Positions 1 through 9,601 of a DNA stretch of 64,000 nucleotides are shown here, piece after piece. The notes below the pieces were generated by a model. That model did not search any database. It was given only the letters and a program-made list of their open reading frames with translations, and had not been told where the DNA came from. The position numbers and the translations under genes were made by a program. The number at the start of each line of letters is the position of its first letter. The first letter of the stretch is position 1. Source of the DNA: Tanytarsus gracilentus (taxonomy: Eukaryota > Arthropoda > Insecta > Diptera > Chironomidae); assembly GCA_038502055.1 (NCBI GenBank), contig JAXRKN010000040.1:1612001-1676000 (forward strand). Reading direction: 5' to 3'.

Positions 1-26
1 AGGGAAGGTCTTCCTTATGAGCCATA

Positions 27-473
27 ATGTTGTTTAGACTCGCCAACAATAACTTGCAACCATTCATCATTAGGCTAATAAGTAGTAATATAAAGAAGAA
101 AAGAGTAGACTATTCCCGCGTTCCGGAGCTAAATGAGAAGGATCTAAGAGAGGATTATGTGAGAGGTGATGGGCCAGGTGGACAGGCTACAAATAAGACA
201 TCAAATTGTGTAGTTCTTACTCACATACCAACAAATATAATCGTCAAGTGCCATATGACGCGTTATTTGATCAGGAACCGCGAAGAGGCAAGAAAAATTT
301 TATTAAACAAGCTTGATGAGCACTACAATAAGGAGATGTCAGTTGAGAATCAAATTAAACGGATAGAAAAGGAAATGTCATTAAAACGAGAAAACAAAGA
401 TAAAAAGCTTCGAATGCTAAAATCTGAGTTTAAGAAAAAATTGGAGGAAGAAAATAAACCAGAAATTTCTTAA
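27..473 (+). CDS. Mtrfr: Mitochondrial translation release factor in rescue (C12orf65/MTRFR-like)
   Basis: Small class-I release-factor-like protein of 148 aa. The GGQ motif (GDGPGGQATNKTSN, G51-G52-Q53) is the peptidyl-tRNA hydrolysis loop. The first 25 residues are basic and hydrophobic with no acidic residue, as in a mitochondrial presequence, and the C-terminus is a Lys/Glu-rich helix typical of the rescue factors. There are no codon-recognition domains, so the role inferred from the family is rescue of stalled mitochondrial ribosomes. The ATG at 27 is the first that opens the frame; the ATG at 17 closes after a few codons. A 5' UTR or exon may lie outside the window. Its only nearby AATAAA (453-458) lies inside the coding region, and its stop is 50 bp from the stop of convergent Taf2. 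ICT1 (mL62) is the main alternative; the short size and C-terminus favour MTRFR. Confidence 0.85.
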   Translation: MLFRLANNNLQPFIIRLISSNIKKKRVDYSRVPELNEKDLREDYVRGDGPGGQATNKTSNCVVLTHIPTNIIVKCHMTRYLIRNREEARKILLNKLDEHYNKEMSVENQIKRIEKEMSLKRENKDKKLRMLKSEFKKKLEEENKPEIS

Positions 474-523
474 AAATTATCTTTCTTTATTAATTGCGCT
501 TTAAATGTAGTATTAGTCATGTC

Positions 524-3500
524 TTATTCTAAATTTATAGATGGTGAGGAGGGTGTTGAAGTCGATGAAAGTGTTTCAGCCTCTAGATCTTTTACTCGAG
601 CTAACTCCGGATTATGCTTATCACGTTTCTTCTCCTTGCGATGCTTCTTCTTGTGCTTCTTTTTGTCCTTCTTTTTCTTTTTCTAAAACATAAAAATTTA
701 TGAAAATGAATTTTTAATTAACCGTTTTATTACCTTATGCTCTTTAATGCCCCCAAGTTCACCGCCACTCGGTCCAGCCGTCATCATATCATTCATGTCA
801 ACACTTGGCTGCGATTGAGAGTCACTCGCATAGTCAATTTTCATTCTTTTAGCGCTAGGTGCTTCTTCGGCAACAAAGTGAGGTCTCTCAAGCTGTGGCT
901 CGATGATCGGTTCAATTTTGATAGCATCCTCTTCAATTTTCATCTCCACATCCTCGGTTGGTGTCTTAACGATTAATGTGCTTGCTTGATCGTTATCTTC
1001 CATTGACTCAGTAACAACTTCAATACCCTCAATGCCCGGCTCATTTATTGGTACATCTTTGGCATCGACCATTTCTATTCTCGTATTGTCACTTTCTTCT
1101 CTTACCTCCTTTTGAGGCTGATAAAGTGCAGCCAGCTCCGGATTTTTAAGAACAGGTGGTTCTTTAATGCCATAGAGTGCGTAATAGACATCGACAAGGT
1201 CACATCTTAAGCGTGTATCATGAGACATTTTTGAGTTCATATTTGACCAAATTTTCTCTCTCAAAACTTCGCGGTTGAGTCGATGAGGCTTGCCACGTTC
1301 AAAGGGAGGATTTTCAACTATCAATCGTGATAGCTGATGCCGAATCTCAGGATCGGGATCATTTTCCAACAACTTTACAAGAAATTCCATATCGTCCCAC
1401 TTTCCATCGACTTTAATAAAATCGACAAGACATTCGAGAGCGGCTAGACGAAGATCAATGTATTGTCCATATTCAGAATAGCTTCTATATATTCTTGAGT
1501 TGGCTGGAAGGTGACCACATTTTTGAAGTTTTCGAAGAACTTTCAAGCACGACACCGAGACGGTATATTTGTACGATGGAAGATGCTTCTCGAGATTGAG
1601 AATTTTAGTAATTTCCTCGAGAATTAACTTTGAGTCGGGCGTTAGATTATCAGAGGTAATTTTTGTACCTTGTTGAATGACCGAAATGACAGGTGTAATG
1701 GAATTTCCTAAGGCATCAATTAGCGCTGCTCTATAGTAGACGTCTGAGTAATGATTTTTTGCATTGTCATTATACTTGAATAGATCCAAGAGAAATCTAA
1801 AATAAAATTATTAGAATTTATGGTCGATTCCATCCATTGATTTAATTACCTCATAATTTCTGGTGGGCATATTCCATGAGCAGTTCTAAGGCCAGCCATA
1901 GCCATTGGAATGGTCTTTTGAAGAAAGTAGTGCTGGAAATTGTCGAAATTATTTTGTCGAACTATATGAGGCGCCGAGAAGGATCCAAAGAGTTTACGAA
2001 AAATACTAAGCATAGCTGGTGGACCTTGCCATTGATGCATCGCATTTGCCACTTTTGTGAGACACTTTGCTGCTTCGCATCTAACTTGGTAGAAAGTTGT
2101 CTCGTTTTCAATGACGTCGGTAAGAGCGACTCGTGTCGCTGCCGTTGCATATTTTTCTAGTGCGTCGATCGCGTCTAACTGAGCAGTAACATCTCTCTCG
2201 TGTCTTAGTTGGAATTGCCATTGAAAATCAGGTTGTTCACAGCTCACGTGACGCATGAGTGTCATTTCTGGATCGAGACGTATCCAAAGAACTGGTGATT
2301 CGTCCATGACACTTAAATCCATATCAACTTCTTCACCAGTGCAAAGAGGAATTTTCTTTTTCTTGTTACGACGCGATTTACTGTGACAAGTGATGTCTGC
2401 CTTTACTACGGTATTTTCAATTTGTAGTGTATGCTTAAAGGTTCCGTCGAGTTCTTGAAGATACACAAGAAGAGGTCCCACATACTTCCTGACTCCCTTT
2501 TGATTAACAGAATCTTGTCGAATTTCCAACTCAATTGTATTTCTTTTTCGATTGAAGAAGCTTGTTAGACTAAACTTTGCATGCCCACCCGTTCTCACCC
2601 ATTGATCAATGAAAACAGCCATGTCCTTGCCAGTGACTGTAAAAATAGCTTTTGTGAACACGTTCGTTGAGATGAGAAGTTGATGCCAGAGTCCCGATGA
2701 GATTTTTGTAGTGGCAGCATTAGTGGCTAGTGCTAGTTGTTTATTAAAAACTTGAAGAAGCAATTCTTGACCAATGCGATGCTCCAACATGCGAATTACG
2801 AGATGAGCTTTCTTCTGCATAATTTCAATATACTTTGGCGACATTGTGTGGAGATTTTTGATCGGAAAGTAGTGAACATTTTCGACTTTTTGAATCACTT
2901 CTACTTTGGCCGATTGATTGGCGACAGGCAGAGGAGCAGGTGGTTGACTAGGATCGAGAATAACCGATCCATATTTTTCTTCATACTTGACAACTTCTGC
3001 CAATTCGCGACGGACCCAACCTCGATATGCATTATTACCAAAGCACTTTTTATTGTAGAATCCATTGAGATATTCAGCGATTCCTCTCGCCAGCCAAACA
3101 TCATTCCAATTTTTCATGGTAATAAAGCAACCAAAAAACTGCTCCGCAATAGCCTTTGACATAATCGTTCGAGATTTGATTGTTTGATCAATGATGGCGA
3201 TAGAGTGAAGAAGATGTGTGCTTAAAATTGTCGTTGTTGCATAAGCATGCGCTTGACCACCCGCCAATTCATCAACAAAAACTTGCTTGTAGCATGAAAA
3301 TGGAAATCTTGATGCGAGAACTTCCTCGAAGAACGCAAATGCCTCGTGAACATACCGCACAGTGTTCTTGAGCAGGGGAAGTACATTTGGTAGACAAAAA
3401 TGAGTAACTTCATGCATATGAGGATCAACATAAATCTCAAATGGTCCGACAGCGAGTGCTATATTTGGAGCACATATTGGTGTATTGAGCACATAATGAA

Positions 3501-4455
3501 ATGTCTTACAGCGTCTATCGGGAGTCATCACTACCTCTACTAGATCTCCACATGAGACTGCGGTCATTTTTTCATCGACAGTAAATTCAAGCTTCCACGT
3601 ACAAGGCTCTGCATAGGAATCAACGCATGGAAACCATAATCGCGATGAATTCTCGTGACCATAAGTGAACATGTGTGCGCCAAGCTCGTAAATATTTGGA
3701 TTTTCACTTCCATCGTCTGGTATGACAAAATGAATTCCACCGGCAGGTTCTTCAAGGGAAAACTCAATGCCAACTCGGAGCCCTCTTCCTTCACCAATCA
3801 AATGGTTCGCTTCTTGAGGAATGACTATGATTAATTCACCCGCATTAACATCAGGATCGATTTGCTGTGCTGCTTTCAAATGATGTTTTGAAAATTGTTC
3901 AAGGGATCGTCTACAATGAATTAAAGTTTATTAATTGAGCTATAAGGGATTTAAATATTTCTCACGTTGCAGGATTCTCTTGGCAGATGTTTGTAAAAGG
4001 ATCGAAGTAATGAAATTGAGCTTCATACGAATCGTTGAGAATAACTTTGTATATTCTGCACTGTTTTGCATTGAGTTTGATGTATTTGAGTGTCTCTCTC
4101 ACAGGAACAACTGTCAGCTCCACAAAACCCTTAAATCAAAAAAAGTTATAACATCCAGCTGAATAAAAAATATATTTTTAAAAATTCTCATGCTGATAAA
4201 ATTTGGATTTTAATCACTTCAGATTGATACAAAGGCTCAATATAAATTAATTTAAACTATAAAATACTCACAATAATGCTTTTTCTTTCGAATGAAATTC
4301 CGGTGAGTGATAAAATTTGATGGGCTGTAAAATATTTTTTGAAATTAGGCCAAATTCATGGAAATTATTTGTTAAACTCCATATTCAATTGGAAATACTT
4401 ATAATTTGAAAGGTCTCAGCGACTCTTCCGGCTTATCTTTCTTCACCTCCTTCAT
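524..4455 (-). CDS. Taf2: Transcription initiation factor TFIID subunit 2 (TAF2)
   Basis: Largest promoter-contacting TFIID subunit after TAF1; it binds Initiator DNA with TAF1 in the nucleus. Six exons: complement(524..682, 734..1796, 1850..3910, 3966..4129, 4272..4326, 4403..4455), 3555 nt, 1184 aa, close to the roughly 1200 aa usual for the family. The first two thirds are the M1-aminopeptidase-like fold, but the zinc-binding HEXXH is absent: the matching stretch reads SKAIAEQFFGCF, so it is a non-enzymatic scaffold. Conserved blocks include GFVELTVVP, WFPCVDSY, EVTHFCLP, VGPFEIYVDP and NKKKKIPL. The C-terminus is an acidic low-complexity stretch followed by a Lys/His-rich tail (KKKKKKDKKKHKKKH) encoded by its own exon. 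Intron 1 (4327-4402) only keeps the frame if spliced AT-AC. AATAAA lies about 33 nt past the stop on the minus strand. Start at 4455 was chosen because the next residues (RPFKL, AHQ) match the conserved N-terminus. Confidence 0.93.
4327..4402 (-). other. Putative AT-AC intron, Taf2 intron 1 (U2-type)
   Basis: On the minus strand the intron starts ATAAGTATTT and ends TATTTTAC, 76 nt. Joining after TTC AAA TT and before A GCC CAT gives F-K-L-A-H-Q, matching the conserved N-terminal block of TAF2. The GT-AG alternative (donor 4398, acceptor at 4326-4325) puts an in-frame TAA at the junction. ATAAGT is the donor of the rare U2-spliced AT-AC class; no U12 donor (ATATCCTT) or U12 branch site is present, but a CTAAT branch-like site lies about 20 nt before the end. 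Confidence 0.7.
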
Positions 4456-4712
4456 GGAAACTTAAAATATTTATTTTTTCAAATTTAAAAAACTTTAAAG
4501 TGAAAATCGCGTTCAAAACAAACTCTCGAAAAAAAATTCAACGCTTATTTCCCCCTGCTGAATTTTCTAACGTTTTTTTTTCAAAAAATTTATTTCATAC
4601 ACAAATTCTAAAACTATTATTTTCTAATTAAAAGCGTTTCCGCAAATATTTTGATAGATTTTTGTGGATAATTATATTTAGGAGCCTAAAAGTGTTCGTA
4701 ATTACATTAAGG
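4456..4712. promoter_or_regulatory. Divergent promoter region between Taf2 and Mcph1
   Basis: 257 bp separate the two start codons, which point away from each other. The stretch is AT-rich with no clear TATA box, as is common for paired housekeeping genes. Both 5' UTRs must lie here, so the shared regulatory DNA is short. Confidence 0.6.
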
Positions 4713-7189
4713 ATGTTTAGTTTGAGCACGCCAAAGAACAATACTTCGCGCCGAAAATCTTTGCGACCCAGCGAAATTGTTCAAAGTGCAAATCGTCCAA
4801 TAACTCGGAGATCTGCTCTGTTTTCAACTCAAAATTCGATTCAGGAAGCGCCAAAGACACCATTAGTTCTTTTAAAAGAACATGAAGAGCCCAAAAGTAA
4901 GGCTTGAAGAAATTCCTCTTTTTATTTTGTTGCGTCTATCAATATTTTATTTTATTTTTTAGCCCCTGAACAAGGTAAAATTCCTAATGCTCTCGATCCA
5001 GTGCTGGAGAAGATTAAAAGAGATTTAAACAGTCCATCGGCTACCGCTCGTCTGCGTGGTCAGCGAGCATTAAAATCTCCGAGCTTCCGTAAGGCTACTT
5101 ATGAGGTTTTTGATGTAGCTCGCGAGGAACAGGATCTAATCACTGAAGAAGAGAAAATGCCTTATAAGCCAAAGTCGATAAGAGAGGTTTTTGAAAACTG
5201 TCGAATATATGTGGAAGTTCGTACTGGCGATGACAATCGTAGCGCAGGGATAAAGTCAAGACTCCTTATAGACGGGATTAAAGTCAATGAAAAATTGTAC
5301 AAAGATACGACTCATGTAATTTTTAAGGATGGATTATTGTCAACATACAAGCAAGCTAAGAAAATGGAAATTCCTGTTACGACAATTCTCTGGATTGAAA
5401 CGTGCAAGGCACAACGACGTCTTGTTGACGTAACAAAGTTCCAAATTTCAAATCTTGAGCGTTACGAGAATCCTGAGTTGTTTCCACGAATGCGCCGTCA
5501 AAAATCAATGCAACCAGAAATAAGCAAGCAAATCATATTAAAAGCGAAGGCTGTCACTCAAAATCCCAAGCCTAAAACTTTCGATGAGGACACATCACTT
5601 TTGTCTAGTCCAAATAGAATTGAAGAGACTGAGGAGCGTACTATGCGTGAATGTGCTGGCATGGAAATCACCATCAACGAAAATATTCATTCAGAAGATT
5701 CGGACATGCAGGTTACAACACAAATTCAAATAGGCTTGATGTCCGAAGAGAGAGCTCGTCATCAACGCCGCTTGACAACTTTCACTCCTCGACCAATGGA
5801 GCAAACAAAATGTGGAAAATTTACATGGAAGGGAGTCACATCCGTTGACCGTCGTCGAACTGTTTTTGAATCATCTTCCTCATCAACGCCAACAAATGAA
5901 GGGGCAAAGAAGATTACATTTAATTCTGCAAATCGCATCGGGGCTAGTACACGTCGCAGTGTAATGGATATTTCAATGAATTTATTTGAAATGAACTGCA
6001 AAGCACTTGAAGAACGAAAAAATGATATTCAAAGCGAAGCTGGGAATGACCTTTCTTTCATTTCGTCAATTCCATCATCGAGCAGCACTGATTCAGAACT
6101 TAAAAAAATTATTGAAACACAAGTTCCGAAAGCACCTGTTGTTCGAAAGAGAAAGTTATTCTCAGCGGACACTGACGATACTTTGATTGAATTTAAGGAG
6201 AATCTCGATGAAACGAAGAAAGAGGAAAAGCGTTCAAAATTGAATACTTCGGCTAAAATGATTAAAGAGAACAAACCTGAGAAAGTATCGAAGGATCGTC
6301 GTAAGACAGTTTCATATTTTAAGACTGATAAGCCATCAACAGCAGTTAAGAAGCCGCCATCGACACCAAAATATGTCGTTTGTACTAACATGTCTTCGAC
6401 TGAGAAGCAAGCAATAAGCGCTGTGAGTAAATTCTCGTAAAAACTTTTAGTAGGCATTAGCGCAATCCTTTTATTTTGTTAATTTTAGTTAATATAAAAC
6501 TGTAAAATTTAAAAGATTCTTAGAATTTTGAGTCAAAGACTCTGGCATTTAAAAATTGTTCCTTAAATTTTGAAGTGAATAAAATCTTTTGTTATTGCAC
6601 TTTTTAGAATCCTTCCTTTCGCATGAATGAATCCAAGTTAAATATTTTTTACAAAAACTCTTTAATGCAGGCAATAATAAAATTAGGCGGTCATGTTGAA
6701 GATGAAGTGACAAAAAGGACAACTCATGTGGTAACTCCAACTGGTGAGAGGACAATGAACCTATTACGAGGTATCATCCGAGCTTGTTACATAGTCAATT
6801 TAAATTGGATAACTGATTCAGCTAAGGAAGGAAAATTTTTGGATACTGCCACATATCAGCATTCCATATGTAATACTCGAAAGATTTATGAACGATCTGT
6901 ACTAGGAAAGCGTTTTAAGAATCATACTTTTACTCTCTATGGTCCATTTTACATTCAAAGAGAAACGATTAATAACGAAAAAAAAGTGGTTTATCTCAAG
7001 GAAATTATTGAGCAATGTGGAGGACGGTTGACGAAGCACAGAGCAGACGCTAAAATCATTGTTAGTGATCATCCGATTCTTACCACGCTTGTGAATCAAC
7101 CTCAAACTGTTATACCCACTTACATATTTGACGCTGCCATGCAAGGAAAAATGATTTCATTTTCTAAATATGTTCCCAAGAAAAAATAG
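4713..7189 (+). CDS. Mcph1: Microcephalin (BRCT protein MCPH1)
   Basis: Chromosome-condensation and DNA-damage-response adaptor that acts in the nucleus and centrosome. Three exons, join(4713..4896, 4963..6422, 6608..7189), 741 aa. BRCT1 lies at about residues 134-230 (IREVFENCRIYVEV, TTHVIFKDG, ILWIETC), an unstructured Ser/Lys-rich middle follows, and paired BRCT2-BRCT3 fill the last exon (about 550-741; TTHVVTPTG, LNWITDSA, then EIIEQCGGRLTK, IPTYIFDAAM). One N-terminal and two C-terminal BRCT domains are the MCPH1 arrangement, as in Drosophila MCPH1. The start at 4713 is preferred over the longer upstream frame (4662) because the basic, Ser-rich sequence begins there and the upstream residues look like translated 5' UTR. 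Head-to-head with Taf2. Confidence 0.88.
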
Positions 7190-7368
7190 ATCTAAATTTT
7201 AGTTGCAATTTTTTCCAATCTATATTTTTTAATTTTTTATATGTGTGACTTTCATGTGCAAATAAGTTAATAATAAAAATCTCAAATTTTTGTTCAAAAA
7301 GCGAAAATCAATTTTAATAATTTCCAGAATTTACGAATCAGACTTAAATTTCTTATTTTATTCATTTA

Positions 7369-8803
7369 TTAAGGTTTATTGTTGAGGAAATGTCCTATGC
7401 AATCATCAAATGCATTTTTATACTTTGCATCAAGTTCACCGCGACACCCATAGCCGCCAAATTTGTGGATTTTAGCGTAATCAAGACAATCGACTTTTCC
7501 GTCACCATTACAGTCTTGAGCGTACTTTTTCATATATCCCTGAATACTTCTTGCTGCACAATAAGGTTCATTAACGCAATTGGCATACGCTAAAATTATA
7601 ATTATAAAAAACTTTAATTTTAAGGTGCTAGATTTTTTTACCGTTTGAACTGCTGGGGTCTTCGCCTGGCTGCGTTGGTTTTCCGCTGTCTGCCCAGTAA
7701 GCCCATGTGATTCGAAACAATCCACATACATCACCTCCACATTGCAATGATCGATCACAGCCTGAAGAGGCCTCGCAAATGCATCCCAGACAAATGTCTG
7801 TCACTGGTATGTCAGTGCTGTTACTCTTTGCTAAAAAACATAGTCAAAAGACCCACATGAAATTAATAGCACCACACTTAAATATGCATAACAAATAGAA
7901 TTACTTAAAAGGGAATGACAGAAAATTTAGAGTCGTGAGAAGAGATTTGCAAGTTTCGATTAAAAAACATCTTGATGACGAAGTGTGCGTGCATTGTTGC
8001 ATTAAATGATCATCACACGACATTGAATAAATTAGTTTGGTGTTCATAATTCAAATTTAAATCCGGATTAACAGCTTAAAAAGTGAATTATTCCATTGAT
8101 ACTTGATATATAATGTGTGCGTGTGCTTAAACAAGAATTTTATTGGCTCATGGAATTCCATCTAGGAAGGATTGTAAATTTTTACTTCTGCAAAGTCATA
8201 AATTAAAAAGAAATAAAACCTTTTTGCTTCCTAACCCATTATTAATTTCCATTAGACAAAGTGCCTTTTATTGCTTGGAGAATACCGGAAAAGTTTAATA
8301 ACCGAGCCATAAAGATGCCACACAGAGATTAATGTAGAATTATGGACATTAAATTCTTGAAGGAAGAAGATTTAAATGCGTGGATGTGACTCGTAAATTC
8401 TGATTGTAATGAGTCACCAACAAGTTTCTATTGTTGTTTTATTTAGCATTGAAAAAAAAACAGTATTTGCATTTTATTTTTTTCTAATTTACTAAAAATG
8501 AATTCTTTAAGAGATTATTTTTGTAAAATTTATTATTTTTTACAAGATGCATAAAAATGATTTTCTTATCATTTAAAAACCTACAGAAAGTACTCGATTA
8601 ATAAGAGCAAATAATTCTCAAAGCATTTTTTTAATGAGAAAGTTTACAATCTTATTTAATAAAATTCTTAAAATTCGTTAAGAAATGAATTTTTAAAAAC
8701 TATTTTGCTGCCTTAAAAACTTCCTCTTACCAAGGTGCGATACATCGGCTGATGCAAATGAAAATCCAATAATCAGAAGTAATCCCAAAATATTATAATT
8801 CAT
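7369..8803 (-). CDS. Destabilase / i-type lysozyme-like secreted protein
   Basis: Three exons, complement(7369..7589, 7642..7830, 8731..8803), 160 aa. The first exon encodes a signal peptide (MNYNILGLLLIIGFSFASA). The mature protein has the cysteine-dense destabilase fold: DICLGCICEASSGCD, GGDVCGLFRITWAYW, YANCVNEPYCAARSI, DCNGDGKVDCLDYAK. i-type lysozymes hydrolyse peptidoglycan and/or gamma-Glu-Lys isopeptide bonds. In active muramidases the motif reads C-x-x-E-S-G-C; here the Glu position is Ser, as in other insect members as I recall, so lysozyme activity is doubtful. Intron 1 is 900 bp. Probably secreted to gut or haemolymph; the role may be immunity or digestion. Family assignment is firm, activity is not. 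Confidence 0.88.
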
Positions 8804-9214
8804 TTTTATTGTTTGAGAACAGAAAAATCACAAATTTTAAATCCGGTATAGTTTCGACACGGTGTCTCTCTCTCAACTAACTTGGGTATTTCAAGCTACA
8901 TTGAATTTATATTAAGATTGTGCTCTCCAAAAACCTTTAAAGCTCTCAGAGAATTTTTTATTGCGCAACTACGTCATCAGCTACGAGAAAAGAACTTTTA
9001 ATGCGATCCTTATGGGTACATGAGAAATATTATAACGGAACACGATCGGATTGCAGAAATCAAAATGATGTTAGTAGTTTAAGGTGAAATTAATAAATTA
9101 TTTTAAAGAATTTTATAAGGTTTAAAAAATTTTTAATCACGTTTTCATTTAAAAATTTTTGCACTTCAATTTAAAATATTTCTGTGAAATTTAGGCACTT
9201 CATTTAAATTCAAA
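8804..9214. promoter_or_regulatory. Divergent intergenic region, lysozyme-like / TOM22-like genes
   Basis: About 410 bp between two start codons that face away from each other. It must contain both promoters and 5' UTRs. I see no repeats and no convincing ORF; the part near 9100-9200 is very AT-rich. Confidence 0.4.
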
Positions 9215-9412
9215 ATGTTGGAATTTGTCGATCGTTTATTCAACCTTTTTAAAAGAGCTTTTTCACGCACTTACCTTTTATTCTGCGACGCTTCATGGGC
9301 AATTTTCCTTATTTGGTTTATCATGCTAACTCCGGCTGCGTTTGAGATTGAAAATAGTCGAATTGAAGGCATTAATGATGACAAGAAAAAAAGAATCACG
9401 ACCTGCAAATGA
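9215..9412 (+). CDS. Short TOM22-like membrane protein
   Basis: 65-aa intronless ORF. The central stretch DASWAIFLIWFIMLTP followed by AAFEIENSRIEGINDD aligns by eye with the membrane anchor and tail of TOM22 (pattern K-A-S-W-I-F-F, then APVIFE.ERAQMEE). TOM22 is the central receptor of the mitochondrial outer-membrane translocase. Full TOM22 is about 130-150 aa with an acidic cytosolic N-domain, which is missing here: the protein starts just before the amphipathic segment (FVDRLFNLFKRAF). It could be a truncated paralogue, or an upstream exon may be missed. An AATAAA (about 9444) follows the stop by some 30 nt, which supports a transcribed gene. Homology rests on about 35 residues. Confidence 0.5.
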   Translation: MLEFVDRLFNLFKRAFSRTYLLFCDASWAIFLIWFIMLTPAAFEIENSRIEGINDDKKKRITTCK

Positions 9413-9601
9413 CGTCACCAACAGATTTATCGTGATATGTGAAAATAAAATGTGATTCTTGATTTTTCTAATTAGCAATGTTCGTTTATGACTATTTGAA
9501 ATTTTTCAGGAAAATGTAAAAATAGAAAAAATGATGACTTTTTGTGGAGATTCAACAGTTTTATTTTTACAATAAATATTCAATCACAATACATTACATT
9601 T

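Noticed and set aside
1876..3159. Plus-strand ORFs of 94 and 140 codons and several minus-strand ORFs
   Set aside because: They are antisense or out-of-frame shadows of Taf2 with no family marks.
4399..4455. GT-AG splicing of Taf2 intron 1 (donor at 4398)
   Set aside because: It leaves TTA TAA at the junction, a stop after 19 codons, and breaks the conserved K-L-x-H-Q block.
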